A stretch of DNA of 64,000 bases from JBEATZ01 sp041178545 (GTDB lineage: Bacteria > Planctomycetota > UBA1135 > UBA2386), in the NCBI GenBank assembly GCA_041178545.1, contig JBEGVB010000167.1, positions 1 to 64,000 of the forward strand, written 5' to 3'. A model generated the notes under the pieces. The model did not search any database, was not told the origin of the DNA, and saw nothing but the letters and a program-made list of their open reading frames with translations. A program made the position numbers and the translations under genes. Positions within the stretch are counted from its first letter, which is position 1. Each line of letters opens with the position of its first letter. Of this stretch, positions 49,913-58,308 are shown piece by piece.

Positions 49913-50856
49913 GCCTCAAGAAGCTGTTCGTGGTCGCGATCGCGATCTTCCTGCTGATGCTGTTCGGCGGCGCCTTCTACACGGTGAGCGAGACGGACTG
50001 TGTCATCCGCACCGAGTTCGGCAGGCCCGTGGGCGACCCGGTCACCGAGCCAGGCCTGCACTTCAAGTTGCCGTTCATCCAGAAGGTCAACCGGCTGGAG
50101 AAGCGGCTGCTCGAGTGGGACGGGCCGCCCGTGCAGATGCCCACCAAGGAGAAGACCTTCATCGAGGTCGACACCTTCGCGCGGTGGCGCATCGTCGACC
50201 CGTCAAGGTACTTCGTCTCGCTGCGTGACGAACGGTCGGCCCAGTCGCGTCTCGAGGACATCATCGGCAGCGAGGTGAGGACCGCAGTGGCCTCGCACGA
50301 ACTCATCGAGATCGTCCGCAACGACGTGAAGCGAGTCCTGCCGGTCGATGCGGCCAGCCAGGGTTCGGGCCAGTCCGCCGTGCCCTCGGCGCGGCGCGGT
50401 CGCCAGCTGGTCGAGAAGGACATCCTTGCCGCGGCAGCACCCAAGCTGCTGCCGCTGGGGATCGAGTTGATGGACGTGCGCATCAAGCGCGTGAACTACA
50501 ACGCGGACGTGCTCACGCGCATCCACCAGCGCATGATCAGCGAGCGCACCCAGATCGCCCAGCGTTTCCGTTCCGAGGGCGAGGGCGAGGCCGCCCGCAT
50601 CCTGGGCCGCAAGGAGCTCAAGCTGCGCGAGCTCGAGTCCAAGGCATACCGCACCGTGCAGGAGACGCGTGGCACCGCCGATGCCGAGGCGACCAAGATC
50701 TATGCCGAGGCGTTCAACCAGACCACGGAGTCCCGTGCCTACTACGCCTACCTGAAGTCGCTGGAGACGCTCCGCAGCGTCCTCGGAGACGGTTCGAGGC
50801 TGGTCCTGTCCACGGACAGCGAGCTCTTCCACCTGCTCAAGCGGCCTGTCCGATGA
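49909..50856 (+). CDS. hflC: HflC, SPFH-domain subunit of the FtsH regulator complex
   Basis: Partner of HflK, 315 residues, starting at GTG 49909. The helix LFVVAIAIFLLMLFGGAFYT is followed by the SPFH domain (CVIRTEFGRPV, PGLHFKLPFIQKVNRLEKRL) and a helical part with RMISERTQIAQRFRSEGEGE, AARILGRKELKLRELESKAY and EAFNQTTESRAYYAYLKSLE, all typical of HflC. Its stop overlaps the ATG of the next gene. Confidence 0.95.
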   Translation: MSLKKLFVVAIAIFLLMLFGGAFYTVSETDCVIRTEFGRPVGDPVTEPGLHFKLPFIQKVNRLEKRLLEWDGPPVQMPTKEKTFIEVDTFARWRIVDPSRYFVSLRDERSAQSRLEDIIGSEVRTAVASHELIEIVRNDVKRVLPVDAASQGSGQSAVPSARRGRQLVEKDILAAAAPKLLPLGIELMDVRIKRVNYNADVLTRIHQRMISERTQIAQRFRSEGEGEAARILGRKELKLRELESKAYRTVQETRGTADAEATKIYAEAFNQTTESRAYYAYLKSLETLRSVLGDGSRLVLSTDSELFHLLKRPVR

Positions 50857-51554
50857 CCGGCAGGGCTGCCGTCCCCTGCATCTGCCACGGCATGGCCGTC
50901 GATAGGACAACCATGGACCCCAGATGGGCTCGCGGTTTCCTCGTCTCCCTCCTGGTCGCGTTCGGTGCCATGGTGCTGCCCGCCCAGGCCGGAACCGATC
51001 CGAAGGGTTCCGAGAAGCCCCCCGCGGCCACTCCTGACACGAGAGTTGCCCGGGCCAAGGACGGATCCTTCCCCGCGTCCGTGACCCTGCAGGGCAGCTC
51101 GTTGCAGCTCAATGGGGCAGGGCTCTGCGAGTGGGGGATCTTCGGCATCGACCTGTACCACGGCGCCCTCTACGTGACCCGCAAGCCGGAGACCGCGAGT
51201 GAGGCGCTCACGGCCGACCAGGCCATGGCGATCCACCTCGATTTCTGCCGCGAACTCACCGCGGCCCAGCTGCGCGAGGCCTACACCGCCTCGGTCAAGG
51301 TGAACGCGGGCAAGGACCTTGCCCAGTACGAGCAGTCCCTCAAGGCCCTTTGTGACGCCATGGCGACGGTGAAGGAAGGGGACGCGTACACGTTCCTGCT
51401 GGTGCCCGAGCAAGGCACCAAGGTGCTGCGCAACGGCAAGGAGGTTGCCTCCATGCCGTGCGAGGACTTCCGCAAGCTGTTCGTCCGGCTCTACCTCGGC
51501 GACAAGCCGCCCACGGCCGAGTTGCGAAAGGCCATGCTGGGGGCGGCACGGTGA
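50853..51554 (+). CDS. Chalcone isomerase-like exported protein
   Basis: Exported protein of up to 233 residues with a chalcone isomerase-like domain: VTLQGSSLQLNGAGLCEWGI, FGIDLYHGALYVTRKPETA, then AIHLDFCRELTAAQLREAYT. This fold binds fatty-acid-like ligands in bacteria rather than chalcones. The ATG at 50853 overlaps the hflC stop (ATGA), matching the coupling seen across the operon. ATG 50913 would place the signal peptide (FLVSLLVAFGAMVLPAQA) nearer the N terminus and is a serious alternative. Confidence 0.82.
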   Translation: MTGRAAVPCICHGMAVDRTTMDPRWARGFLVSLLVAFGAMVLPAQAGTDPKGSEKPPAATPDTRVARAKDGSFPASVTLQGSSLQLNGAGLCEWGIFGIDLYHGALYVTRKPETASEALTADQAMAIHLDFCRELTAAQLREAYTASVKVNAGKDLAQYEQSLKALCDAMATVKEGDAYTFLLVPEQGTKVLRNGKEVASMPCEDFRKLFVRLYLGDKPPTAELRKAMLGAAR

Positions 51555-52126
51555 CCGAGGTTCCGCGAGCGGCCCGCAAGGGTTTGGTCAGCGCACTCGG
51601 TGCCTTCCTCGCATCGTGTGCCTCGCACCCGCCCTTGCCCACGGTGCCTGCCGTGGACCTGCAGCGCTTCATGGGGGACTGGTATGTCGTGGCCCATGTC
51701 CCGGCTGGTGCCGAGGCCGAGGCCCACAACGCAGTCGAGTCCTACCGCCTCGAGCCGGACGGCACGATCGCGACCACCTATGTGTTCCGCGAGGGCGGCT
51801 TCGACGGCGAACTGGTGGTCATGGAGCCCAACGGCGTGGTGCGGGACACGAGCACGAATGCCACGTGGGGCATGCAGTTCTTCTGGCCGCTGCGGTTCGA
51901 GTACCTGATCACCTGGCTCGACCCCGAGTACCAGACCACCATCATCGCCCGCACCCGCAGGGACTACGCGTGGATCATGGCCCGCAGGCCCGACCTCGAC
52001 CCGAAGGTCATGGCACAGCTCGAGACCGAGCTGATGCGTCAGGGGTACGACATGACACGACTGCGCCGGGTGCCACACCGTTGGCCCGACCCGGGCCACC
52101 CGGTTCGTCCCGCTGCCCAGGAGTGA
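51551..52126 (+). CDS. Blc-like lipocalin lipoprotein
   Basis: Outer-membrane-type lipocalin of 191 residues starting at GTG 51551 (GTGA overlap). The signal ends in the lipobox FLASC. The beta-barrel begins with the lipocalin GxW motif (FMGDWYVVAHV) and continues with ESYRLEPDGTIATTYVFREG, the GMQFFWPLRFEYLITWLD strands and TTIIARTRRDYAWIMARRP, as in bacterial lipocalin Blc, which binds lysophospholipids. Encoded last in the hflK-hflC unit, suggesting a joint role in membrane homeostasis. Confidence 0.9.
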   Translation: MTEVPRAARKGLVSALGAFLASCASHPPLPTVPAVDLQRFMGDWYVVAHVPAGAEAEAHNAVESYRLEPDGTIATTYVFREGGFDGELVVMEPNGVVRDTSTNATWGMQFFWPLRFEYLITWLDPEYQTTIIARTRRDYAWIMARRPDLDPKVMAQLETELMRQGYDMTRLRRVPHRWPDPGHPVRPAAQE

Positions 52127-52166
52127 CCAGTAGCGCACCGCCTGCAGCAGGTGCAGCGGCCGCGGG

Positions 52167-53741
52167 TCACTTCGCCTGGCCCGGCGGGGCAGGGTCCTCG
52201 TCGCGCAACTCGAGGGTCCAGGTGCCCTCGTCAGCCAGGGCGCGGACCAGCTTGCCCGACCAAGTGCGACCGCCGCGCTGTTGCTGTGCGAACACCACGA
52301 ACTGCCGTCCTTCCGGCAGCCCCGGGAACTCGAACCAGCCCTGTGCGTCGGCGCGCGTGCTGCGTTCGCGCGGCAACAGCCTTGCTCCTGGGTCGCGCAG
52401 GGTCACCACGGCGCCAGCGGCAGGCTGGTCGTCCGCGACCACGGCCCTGCCGCGCAACCGCACGCCGGTGGTGAGCCGCAGCTCTGGCTGGAGGACCTGC
52501 GGACCGATGGCGAGTCCCTCGCATGCGTAGCGGGGGTCGACGGCTGCGACGACGGCCTCTGGGTATGCGAGCGGTGCGCGTGCCATGCCCTTCGCGTCGG
52601 TGCGCAACAGCACCGCACTGGCACTCGCGAGCGACGCGTCGAGCATCCGCAGGTCGACACCCGGTGCCGGGCTGCCGTCGGGGCGGAGCACCCGGATGGT
52701 GCGCGGCACGGGTGCACTCATGTGCAACTGCGAGCGGGTCGCAGAGGCGGGCAACGGCTGTGCCCGGGGCGCGAGGCCCTCGGCCTCCACCACGAGCCAC
52801 GTGTCGACCAGTTGCTCCTGCACGGGCACCGTTGCGAGTCCACGCTCGTCCGTCTGCACACGGGCAGCCACGAGGTGGCTCGCGTCGGCCCGCTGCGTCG
52901 TCAGCCACACGGTGGCGCCCCGCAGCGGTGTTCCCTCGGCAGACACCACCTCGACGCGGTGCGGGCGCACGCGGGGCGGTGTGCCCTCGGGGGCGGTTCC
53001 CAGCGGCACGATGGAGCCGTCGGGCCACACCTGGGCGAGCGGCGCCTCGGCAGCGGGCCCGCACAGCGTGATCGTGCCGCCGCCGGTCCCCAGCAGCTCC
53101 ACCTCGGGCCAGTCCGCGGCGACGACCCGGTGGGTGCCGTCTCCCTGGATGCGCCGCCGTGGCTCCTGCGCCTGGAGTTGGAGTGTCTCGCCGGGCAGCG
53201 GACGGATGCGTTGCCACTGTGCGATGCCGTCCAACAGCGTCCAGACCTCCTGTTCCACCGCAGCGAGGCGGAGCACGTTGGCCCGTGCACGAGTGCTCCA
53301 TTCCGTGCGGTCGGACCCGCGCACGGAGAGCCAGAACGTGGTCGGTTCGCCCTCCGGTGCGCGCAGGTCCGCGCAAGGAACGAGTTCGAGCCGCACCGGG
53401 TCACCGGGGTGGACGGGCGCAGCAAGCGCAGCGAGCCCACTGGCGGTTGATGCGACGAGCAGTCCCGGTGCATCGGGGCACGGCAGCCGGAACTCACCTC
53501 TTGCGTCGGCGCTGCCTTCGACCGCAGCCGGGCGCGCCTGCCAGGCCCCCAGGGCCTCGAGGCGGGCCAGCGGGGCGGGCGCGAACCAGATGGTTGCGTT
53601 GCGGGCCGGCTGCAGGTCCTGCGTGCGCAGGATGCCGACGACCTCGGGGCCCTCTTGTGCGGCGGCTCGGGGGCCCAGCGCGGCGACCAGCGCAAACAGG
53701 CACGGAGCCAGACTCCGTGCTGCATCTACGGGCTGCAGCAT
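52167..53741 (-). CDS. Secreted protein with carboxypeptidase-regulatory-like repeats
   Basis: Exported protein of 524 residues with a signal peptide (LAPCLFALVAALGPRAAAQ). The mature part is a string of beta-sandwich units of the carboxypeptidase regulatory/CnaB type, seen in repeats such as GVDLRMLDASLASASAVLLR with TDAKGMARAPLAYPEA, and GAVVTLRDPGARLLPRERST with RADAQGWFEFPGLPEGRQFV. Such proteins are structural or adhesive. The ATG at 53741 is chosen for the signal peptide; a longer reading frame begins upstream at 53798. Confidence 0.82.
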   Translation of the reverse strand: MLQPVDAARSLAPCLFALVAALGPRAAAQEGPEVVGILRTQDLQPARNATIWFAPAPLARLEALGAWQARPAAVEGSADARGEFRLPCPDAPGLLVASTASGLAALAAPVHPGDPVRLELVPCADLRAPEGEPTTFWLSVRGSDRTEWSTRARANVLRLAAVEQEVWTLLDGIAQWQRIRPLPGETLQLQAQEPRRRIQGDGTHRVVAADWPEVELLGTGGGTITLCGPAAEAPLAQVWPDGSIVPLGTAPEGTPPRVRPHRVEVVSAEGTPLRGATVWLTTQRADASHLVAARVQTDERGLATVPVQEQLVDTWLVVEAEGLAPRAQPLPASATRSQLHMSAPVPRTIRVLRPDGSPAPGVDLRMLDASLASASAVLLRTDAKGMARAPLAYPEAVVAAVDPRYACEGLAIGPQVLQPELRLTTGVRLRGRAVVADDQPAAGAVVTLRDPGARLLPRERSTRADAQGWFEFPGLPEGRQFVVFAQQQRGGRTWSGKLVRALADEGTWTLELRDEDPAPPGQAK

Positions 53742-53811
53742 CACCGCAGCAACGTGGCCGAAGCGAGGCTGGTTCACAAGGGGCGCCCCGTGGTGCACGG
53801 GCGGCGCCCGG

Positions 53812-54462
53812 TCAGGAGGGCAGGTCCTCGCGCTTCGTGATCACCTTGGCCACGAGCCCGTACTCGAGTGCCTGCGGCGCGTCGAGCCAGAAGTCGCGGC
53901 GGGCGGCTTCCAGCACGTCCTCCGGCTTCTTGCCGCACGCGTCGGCAATGATGCGGTTGTAGCGGTCGCGCAGCTTGATGACCTCCTTGGCCGTGATGTC
54001 CAGGTCGCTGGCAGTGCCGCGGCCCATGGTCGAGGGCTGGTGGATCATGAAACGTGCTTCCGGCATGCAGAAGCGGCGCTTCTTGTCGGCTGCGAGGTGG
54101 ATGAGGATGCCCGCGGAGGCGCACAGGCCGTTCACCACCGTCGTGACCGGCGGCTTGACGAACCGGAGCAGGTCGTAGATGGCGAAGCCCGCGTCGGCAG
54201 AGCCGCCGGGGGAGTTGATCAGAACCGTGACCGGCTTCTTCGCGTCCTTGGCCTCCATGGCGAGGAGGCGGATGGTCGCGTCCTTCAGCATCTGGTCGGT
54301 GACCGGCCCGCTGATCAGGATGGTGCGGGAGTCGATCAGGCTCTTCTCGAGGTAGCTCATGACGCCGCCTGCGGGGGCGTTGCCGTGGCCGCAGCCCTCG
54401 CCCTCCTCGTCGTCGTCCTCGTTGCGGAAGAGGTTGGGGTCCAGTGCGCTGGGGTCGATCAT
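53812..54462 (-). CDS. clpP: ATP-dependent Clp protease proteolytic subunit
   Basis: Serine peptidase of the Clp degradation machine, 216 residues. Blocks are TILISGPVTDQMLKDATIRL, VTVLINSPGGSADAGFAIYD, GLCASAGILIHLAADKKRRF with the catalytic Ser (about 115), ARFMIHQPS with His (about 140) and RRDFWLDAPQALEYGLV with Asp (about 188). The N terminus is unusual: about 35 residues, acidic then with a Cys-Gly-His patch (NEDDDEEGEGCGHGNAPAGG), before the normal start. It would work with ClpA/ClpC/ClpX and the ClpS adaptor encoded at 9570. Confidence 0.93.
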   Translation of the reverse strand: MIDPSALDPNLFRNEDDDEEGEGCGHGNAPAGGVMSYLEKSLIDSRTILISGPVTDQMLKDATIRLLAMEAKDAKKPVTVLINSPGGSADAGFAIYDLLRFVKPPVTTVVNGLCASAGILIHLAADKKRRFCMPEARFMIHQPSTMGRGTASDLDITAKEVIKLRDRYNRIIADACGKKPEDVLEAARRDFWLDAPQALEYGLVAKVITKREDLPS

Positions 54463-54524
54463 CGTGTGGTTGTTTCGGAGTTTCGCGGGGTCCGGGTTGA
54501 GCCCGCAGCACCGCATTTGGCCCG

Positions 54525-54553
54525 TCGATAGCCCATCGGCATGGGCGGTGCAA
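54525..54553 (-). promoter_or_regulatory. Candidate promoter of clpP
   Basis: On the minus strand TTGCAC (54553-54548) and TATCGA (54530-54525) are 17 bases apart, about 60 bases upstream of the clpP ATG. Confidence 0.55.
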
Positions 54554-54609
54554 GCAAGCCGTCGGTCCCGGCTCCCATGCAAAGGTCGTAGGATTGTCGA
54601 GCCCTGGTC

Positions 54610-54638
54610 TTGCGCGTGGGTTCGCGTGGGGCTAGCTT
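54610..54638 (+). promoter_or_regulatory. Candidate promoter of rho
   Basis: TTGCGC (54610-54615), a 17-base spacer and TAGCTT (54633-54638) form a plausible -35/-10 pair about 440 bases before the rho start. Confidence 0.4.
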
Positions 54639-55084
54639 CTGGAACCGTCCTTGGGCGAGTTGGCGGACCCGCCAGCTGGCCACGGACACTTGCCGCGCGA
54701 TCCGCGAGTTGGAGCGGGTCGACCTCGCAGGCGCGATCCCCCCGAAGTCCGTGCTTCATGGAAGTCGTGACTTCCGGGGTGACATGCCCGGGGACGGCAA
54801 GACCGGCTGGAGATGGAATCCCGCCGGAGCCGGGTCAGGAAGTTCCTGCCCCGGGTCACCATGTTGGCCAACGCCCGACCTGCGATCCGAGCAGGGGCTG
54901 CAGCTGGCGAGCTGTAGGCACGATGGGTGCAACATGGCGTGAGATCCTGGTCGCCACCGGGATGCAGTGGGCCCGACGGGCCTTCCCGGTCCTCCACGGT
55001 CTCGGCGCAAACAGTGCGCAGGGCACGGCGGGGCCGAGTGCGTGCAGCAGGAGTTCGTCCTGCTGCAGTCAGGAAAGCAAGAGC

Positions 55085-56524
55085 ATGGTCGAGAGCGACT
55101 TTGGTGGAGACATGGCACCTGCCGCCGAGGACGGTGGCGGCGGCGGTGGTGACCGCAGGCGTTGGCGCGGTGGCCGGAGGCGGCGCCGCAGGCGCGGAGG
55201 CGGCGGCGGCGGCGGCCCGCAGGGCGGCGGCTTCGGCGGCGGCGGTGGCGGCGGCGGCTATGGCAACGGGGGTGGCGGCGGCTACGGCAACGGCTACTCC
55301 GGCCAGGGCGGCGGTGGCGGCTATGGCGGCGGTGGTGCACCGCAGGGTCAGGCCGGCCCGCAGGAGCCCCTCACCTTCGAGGAGCCGCTCGAAGACGTCG
55401 TGGGCGTGCTCGAGTACACCAAGGAGGGCAACGGTTGGCTGCGCAAGCGCAGCAACAGCTACCTCCCCGACTCCATCCCCGGTGGCGACGCGTTCGTCCC
55501 CGGCGCACTGATCCGGGCGAACCGCATCCTCGAGGGCAGTGAACTCGTGGGCAAGGCCGGCATCCCGAGCCGCGGCCACCAGCGCCTCACGCTCGCCTCG
55601 ATCGAGCAGATCGACGGCATGTCCCCCGAGGACTCCAAGCTGCGCAAGACGTTCAAGGACCTCACGGTCATCGACCCCGAGCCCATGTTCGTGCTGGCGC
55701 CTGGCGACGACGAGGACGTGAGCCTCCGCATCATCGACCTGCTCTGCCCGATCGGGAAGGGACAGCGCGGACTCATCGTCGCGCCGCCTCGTTCCGGCAA
55801 GACGGTGCTGATGCAGAAGATCTGCCACGCCATCAGCGCGCACTACCCCGAGGTCTACCTCATGGTGCTCCTCATCGACGAGCGCCCCGAGGAGGCCACG
55901 GGCTGGAAGCGCAGCCTCGAGGGCCAGAACCGCGAGGTGCTCGTCTCGACGCTCGACGAGGGGCCCAAGCACCACATCGAGGTGAGCGAGATGTGCATGA
56001 AGCGCGCCCAGCGCCTCGTCGAGGCCGGGCACGACGTCGTGATCCTGCTCGACTCGATCACGCGGCTCACGCGCGCCTACAACAGCTTCCTCGGCGGGCG
56101 TGGCGGCCACACCATGTCGGGCGGCATCGGCGCCAAGGTGCTCGAGGTGCCGAAGAAGTTCTTCGGCGCCGCGCGCAACTGCGAGGAGGGCGGGTCCCTG
56201 ACGATCCTGGCCACCACCCTGGTGGACACGGGTTCGCGCATGGACCAGGTCATCTTCGAGGAGTTCAAGGGCACCGGCAACATGGAGCTGGTCCTCAACC
56301 GCCAGCTGGCGGAACGCCGCGTGTTCCCCGCCATCGACATCGAGATGTCGGGCACGCGCAAGGAGGAACTGCTCCTCGGCAAGGACACGACACAGCGCAT
56401 CTACACGCTGCGTCGCGTGCTGGCCCGCATGAACACCTTGGACTCCATGCCGCTCCTCATCGACCGGCTGGAGAAGACCGACAGCAACCAGCAGTTCCTC
56501 GACTCCTTCCGCCTCGACGACTGA
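55085..56524 (+). CDS. rho: Transcription termination factor Rho with RGG-rich N terminus
   Basis: RNA-dependent hexameric ATPase of 479 residues that ends transcription. Residues 1-95 are almost only Gly, Arg, Tyr and Asn (GGRRRRRRRGG then GGGYGN-type repeats) and replace the usual helical N-terminal lobe. The cold-shock RNA-binding domain follows (GVLEYTKEGNGWLRKRSNSY), then Walker A APPRSGKTVLMQK (near residue 235), LLIDERPEEATGW, Walker B VVILLDSITRL (near 319), the Q-loop and R-loop parts HTMSGGIGAKVLE and FKGTGNMELVLNRQLAERR. ATG 55085 has AGGAAAG seven bases upstream. The preceding structured leader suggests autoregulation. Confidence 0.96.
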   Translation: MVESDFGGDMAPAAEDGGGGGGDRRRWRGGRRRRRRRGGGGGGGPQGGGFGGGGGGGGYGNGGGGGYGNGYSGQGGGGGYGGGGAPQGQAGPQEPLTFEEPLEDVVGVLEYTKEGNGWLRKRSNSYLPDSIPGGDAFVPGALIRANRILEGSELVGKAGIPSRGHQRLTLASIEQIDGMSPEDSKLRKTFKDLTVIDPEPMFVLAPGDDEDVSLRIIDLLCPIGKGQRGLIVAPPRSGKTVLMQKICHAISAHYPEVYLMVLLIDERPEEATGWKRSLEGQNREVLVSTLDEGPKHHIEVSEMCMKRAQRLVEAGHDVVILLDSITRLTRAYNSFLGGRGGHTMSGGIGAKVLEVPKKFFGAARNCEEGGSLTILATTLVDTGSRMDQVIFEEFKGTGNMELVLNRQLAERRVFPAIDIEMSGTRKEELLLGKDTTQRIYTLRRVLARMNTLDSMPLLIDRLEKTDSNQQFLDSFRLDD

Positions 56525-56623
56525 ACGGGAGCACGCGGGCCGGGAGCAATCCGGGCCCACGTGCGTCTCGGCGCCCCGGCAAAGCGGCCCGGGTCCCAGG
56601 GCCGCGCAACCTCGTCCCTGACC

Positions 56624-57577
56624 ATGATCGAAGTAGACAAGCTGCAGAAGACCTACGGCTTCGCGCGCGCCCTGAAGGGGATCTCCTTCTCGGTGGCGCG
56701 GGGCGAAGTGGTCGGCTTCCTCGGCCCCAACGGCGCAGGCAAGTCCACCACGATGAAGATCCTGACCGGCTACCTGCTGCCCACGGGCGGCAGGGCCTCC
56801 ATCGCCGGGCTCGACGTGGTCGAGCAGTCGCTGGAGGTGCGCCGCCGGATCGGCTACCTGCCCGAGTCGACGCCGCTCTACGGCGAGATGCGGGTGGACG
56901 ACTACCTGCGGTTCTGTGCCGAGATCCGGGGCGTGGAGACGGCAAGGCTGCGCACCGCCGTCGGGCGCGCGGTGGAGCTGTGCGGGCTGCAGCGGGTGCT
57001 GGGCAAGAACATCGTCGAGCTCTCCAAGGGCTACAAGCAGCGCGTGGGCCTCGCCCAGGCGATGGTGCACGAGCCGGAGGTGCTGGTCCTCGACGAGCCC
57101 ACCAGCGGCCTCGACCCCAACCAGATCGTCGAGGTGCGCAGGCTCATCGAGCAACTGGGACAGCAGCACACCGTGATCCTCTCGACGCACTACCTGCAGG
57201 AGGTCGAGAAGTCCTGCTCGCGCGTCGTCATCATCAGCCAAGGCAGCATCGTGGCGGACGACACCAAGGACGCCCTGGTGCAGAAGGCGCCCAAGGGCAC
57301 GCTGCACGCGCGCATCCGCGGTCCGGTGGAGCGCGTCGAGTCGCAGCTCCGCGAGCTCTTCCCCAGCCGCACCGTCGCGGTGGTGGAGCGCGAGGGGGAC
57401 ACGGCGCTCTACTCGGTGGACTGTGGCGACTCGCGCGGTCCTGTCGAGGAGTCGCTCTCCCGTCTTGTGCTCAAGAACGAATGGGGCCTGCTCGAGCTGG
57501 GCAGGCAGCGGGGTTCGCTGGAGGACGTGTTCCGCAGCCTGACCCTCGAAGCGAGCAAGGAGGCCATGAATGCGTGA
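56624..57577 (+). CDS. Gld-type ABC transporter ATP-binding protein (copy 2)
   Basis: Paralogue of the ATPase at 3095-4048 with the same length (317 residues). Walker A GPNGAGKSTTMKILTG, signature LSKGYKQRVGLAQA, Walker B VLVLDEPTSGLDPNQ, H-loop STHYLQE. The C-terminal region adds about 80 residues as in GldA. The shared GLDPNQ wording in both copies supports duplication or common descent. It overlaps the permease start by eight bases. Confidence 0.93.
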   Translation: MIEVDKLQKTYGFARALKGISFSVARGEVVGFLGPNGAGKSTTMKILTGYLLPTGGRASIAGLDVVEQSLEVRRRIGYLPESTPLYGEMRVDDYLRFCAEIRGVETARLRTAVGRAVELCGLQRVLGKNIVELSKGYKQRVGLAQAMVHEPEVLVLDEPTSGLDPNQIVEVRRLIEQLGQQHTVILSTHYLQEVEKSCSRVVIISQGSIVADDTKDALVQKAPKGTLHARIRGPVERVESQLRELFPSRTVAVVEREGDTALYSVDCGDSRGPVEESLSRLVLKNEWGLLELGRQRGSLEDVFRSLTLEASKEAMNA

Positions 57578-58304
57578 GGTCCTGGTGATCCTGCGACGCG
57601 AGCTGAAGAGCTACTTCCTCAGCCCGATCGCCTACGTGTTCGGCATGCTGTTCCTCGGCGTGCAGATCTTCTTCTCCGCCAAGCAGTCCCTCGTGCAGGG
57701 CCAACAGGCCAGCATGCAGGGGTTCTTCGGCTGGCTGCCGCTCATCTTCCTGTTCTTCCTGCCGGGCCTGACAATGCGGCTCTGGGCAGAGGAGCGGAAG
57801 GTGGGGACCCTCGAACTGCTGATGACCTTCCCGGTGAGGGTCTCGCAGCTTGTCCTGGGCAAGTTCCTCGCCGCGCTCGCCTACCTGGCGATCGTGCTGG
57901 CGTTCACGCTGGTGCTGCCGCTCACGCTCAGTGCCTACGGCGGGCTCGACTGGGGACCGGTGCTGATCGCGTACCTTGCCTCGCTGCTGCTCGCGGGTGC
58001 CTACCTTTCGGTGGGCATGTTCTGGTCGTCGATGACACGCGACCAGATCGTCGCGCTGCTGCTGGCCCTGGTCACCTTGTTCGCGCTCTACATGCTGGGC
58101 TACCCGGTGATCCTCGACTGGGTCGCCTCCAGCCTGCCCACGTGGCTGCTGGACCTCGTGAACGGGATCAGTCCCTACAAGTACTTCCTGAGTGTCCAGC
58201 GCGGCGTGATCGACACGCGCGACCTGGTCTACTCGGCCTGCTTCTGCGGGTTCTTCCTCTACGCCAACGGGCTGGTGCTCAACCTGCGCCGGCAGAAGGG
58301 GTGA
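57570..58304 (+). CDS. Gld-type ABC transporter permease (copy 2)
   Basis: GldF-like permease of 244 residues with six predicted helices. The family motif MRLWAEERKVGTLELLMTFP follows helix 2, exactly as in copy 1 (MRCFAEERRSGSLEVLVTAP). The last helices contain VALLLALVTLFALYMLGYPV and YSACFCGFFLYANGLVL. It is four bases upstream of the GldG gene. Confidence 0.93.
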   Translation: MREVLVILRRELKSYFLSPIAYVFGMLFLGVQIFFSAKQSLVQGQQASMQGFFGWLPLIFLFFLPGLTMRLWAEERKVGTLELLMTFPVRVSQLVLGKFLAALAYLAIVLAFTLVLPLTLSAYGGLDWGPVLIAYLASLLLAGAYLSVGMFWSSMTRDQIVALLLALVTLFALYMLGYPVILDWVASSLPTWLLDLVNGISPYKYFLSVQRGVIDTRDLVYSACFCGFFLYANGLVLNLRRQKG

Positions 58305-58308
58305 TGCC

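Larger units (their letters stand above)
54463..55084. other. Intergenic region between clpP and rho; long structured rho leader
   Basis: This 622-base stretch carries no convincing gene. It contains the clpP promoter on the minus strand and a rho promoter on the plus strand, so rho would have a leader of about 440 bases. Within the leader GGAAGT (54760-54765) pairs with ACTTCC (54770-54775). GTGAC (54779-54783) plus CCCGGGG (54787-54793) pair with CCCCGGG and GTCAC (54849-54859), enclosing CCGGCT/AGCCGG and AGGAA/TTCCT stems. A ribosome-binding site (AGGAAAG, 55071-55077) precedes the rho ATG. Confidence 0.6.

Noticed and set aside
54610..54942. Possible 110-residue gene in the clpP-rho gap
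   Set aside because: It is Cys/Trp/Arg-rich with no family resemblance or ribosome-binding site, and it overlaps the structured leader.
54700..55000. RNase P RNA or signal recognition RNA in the rho leader
   Set aside because: The conserved RNase P core (GAGGAAAGTCC type) and the SRP GGAAG-loop pattern are both absent.
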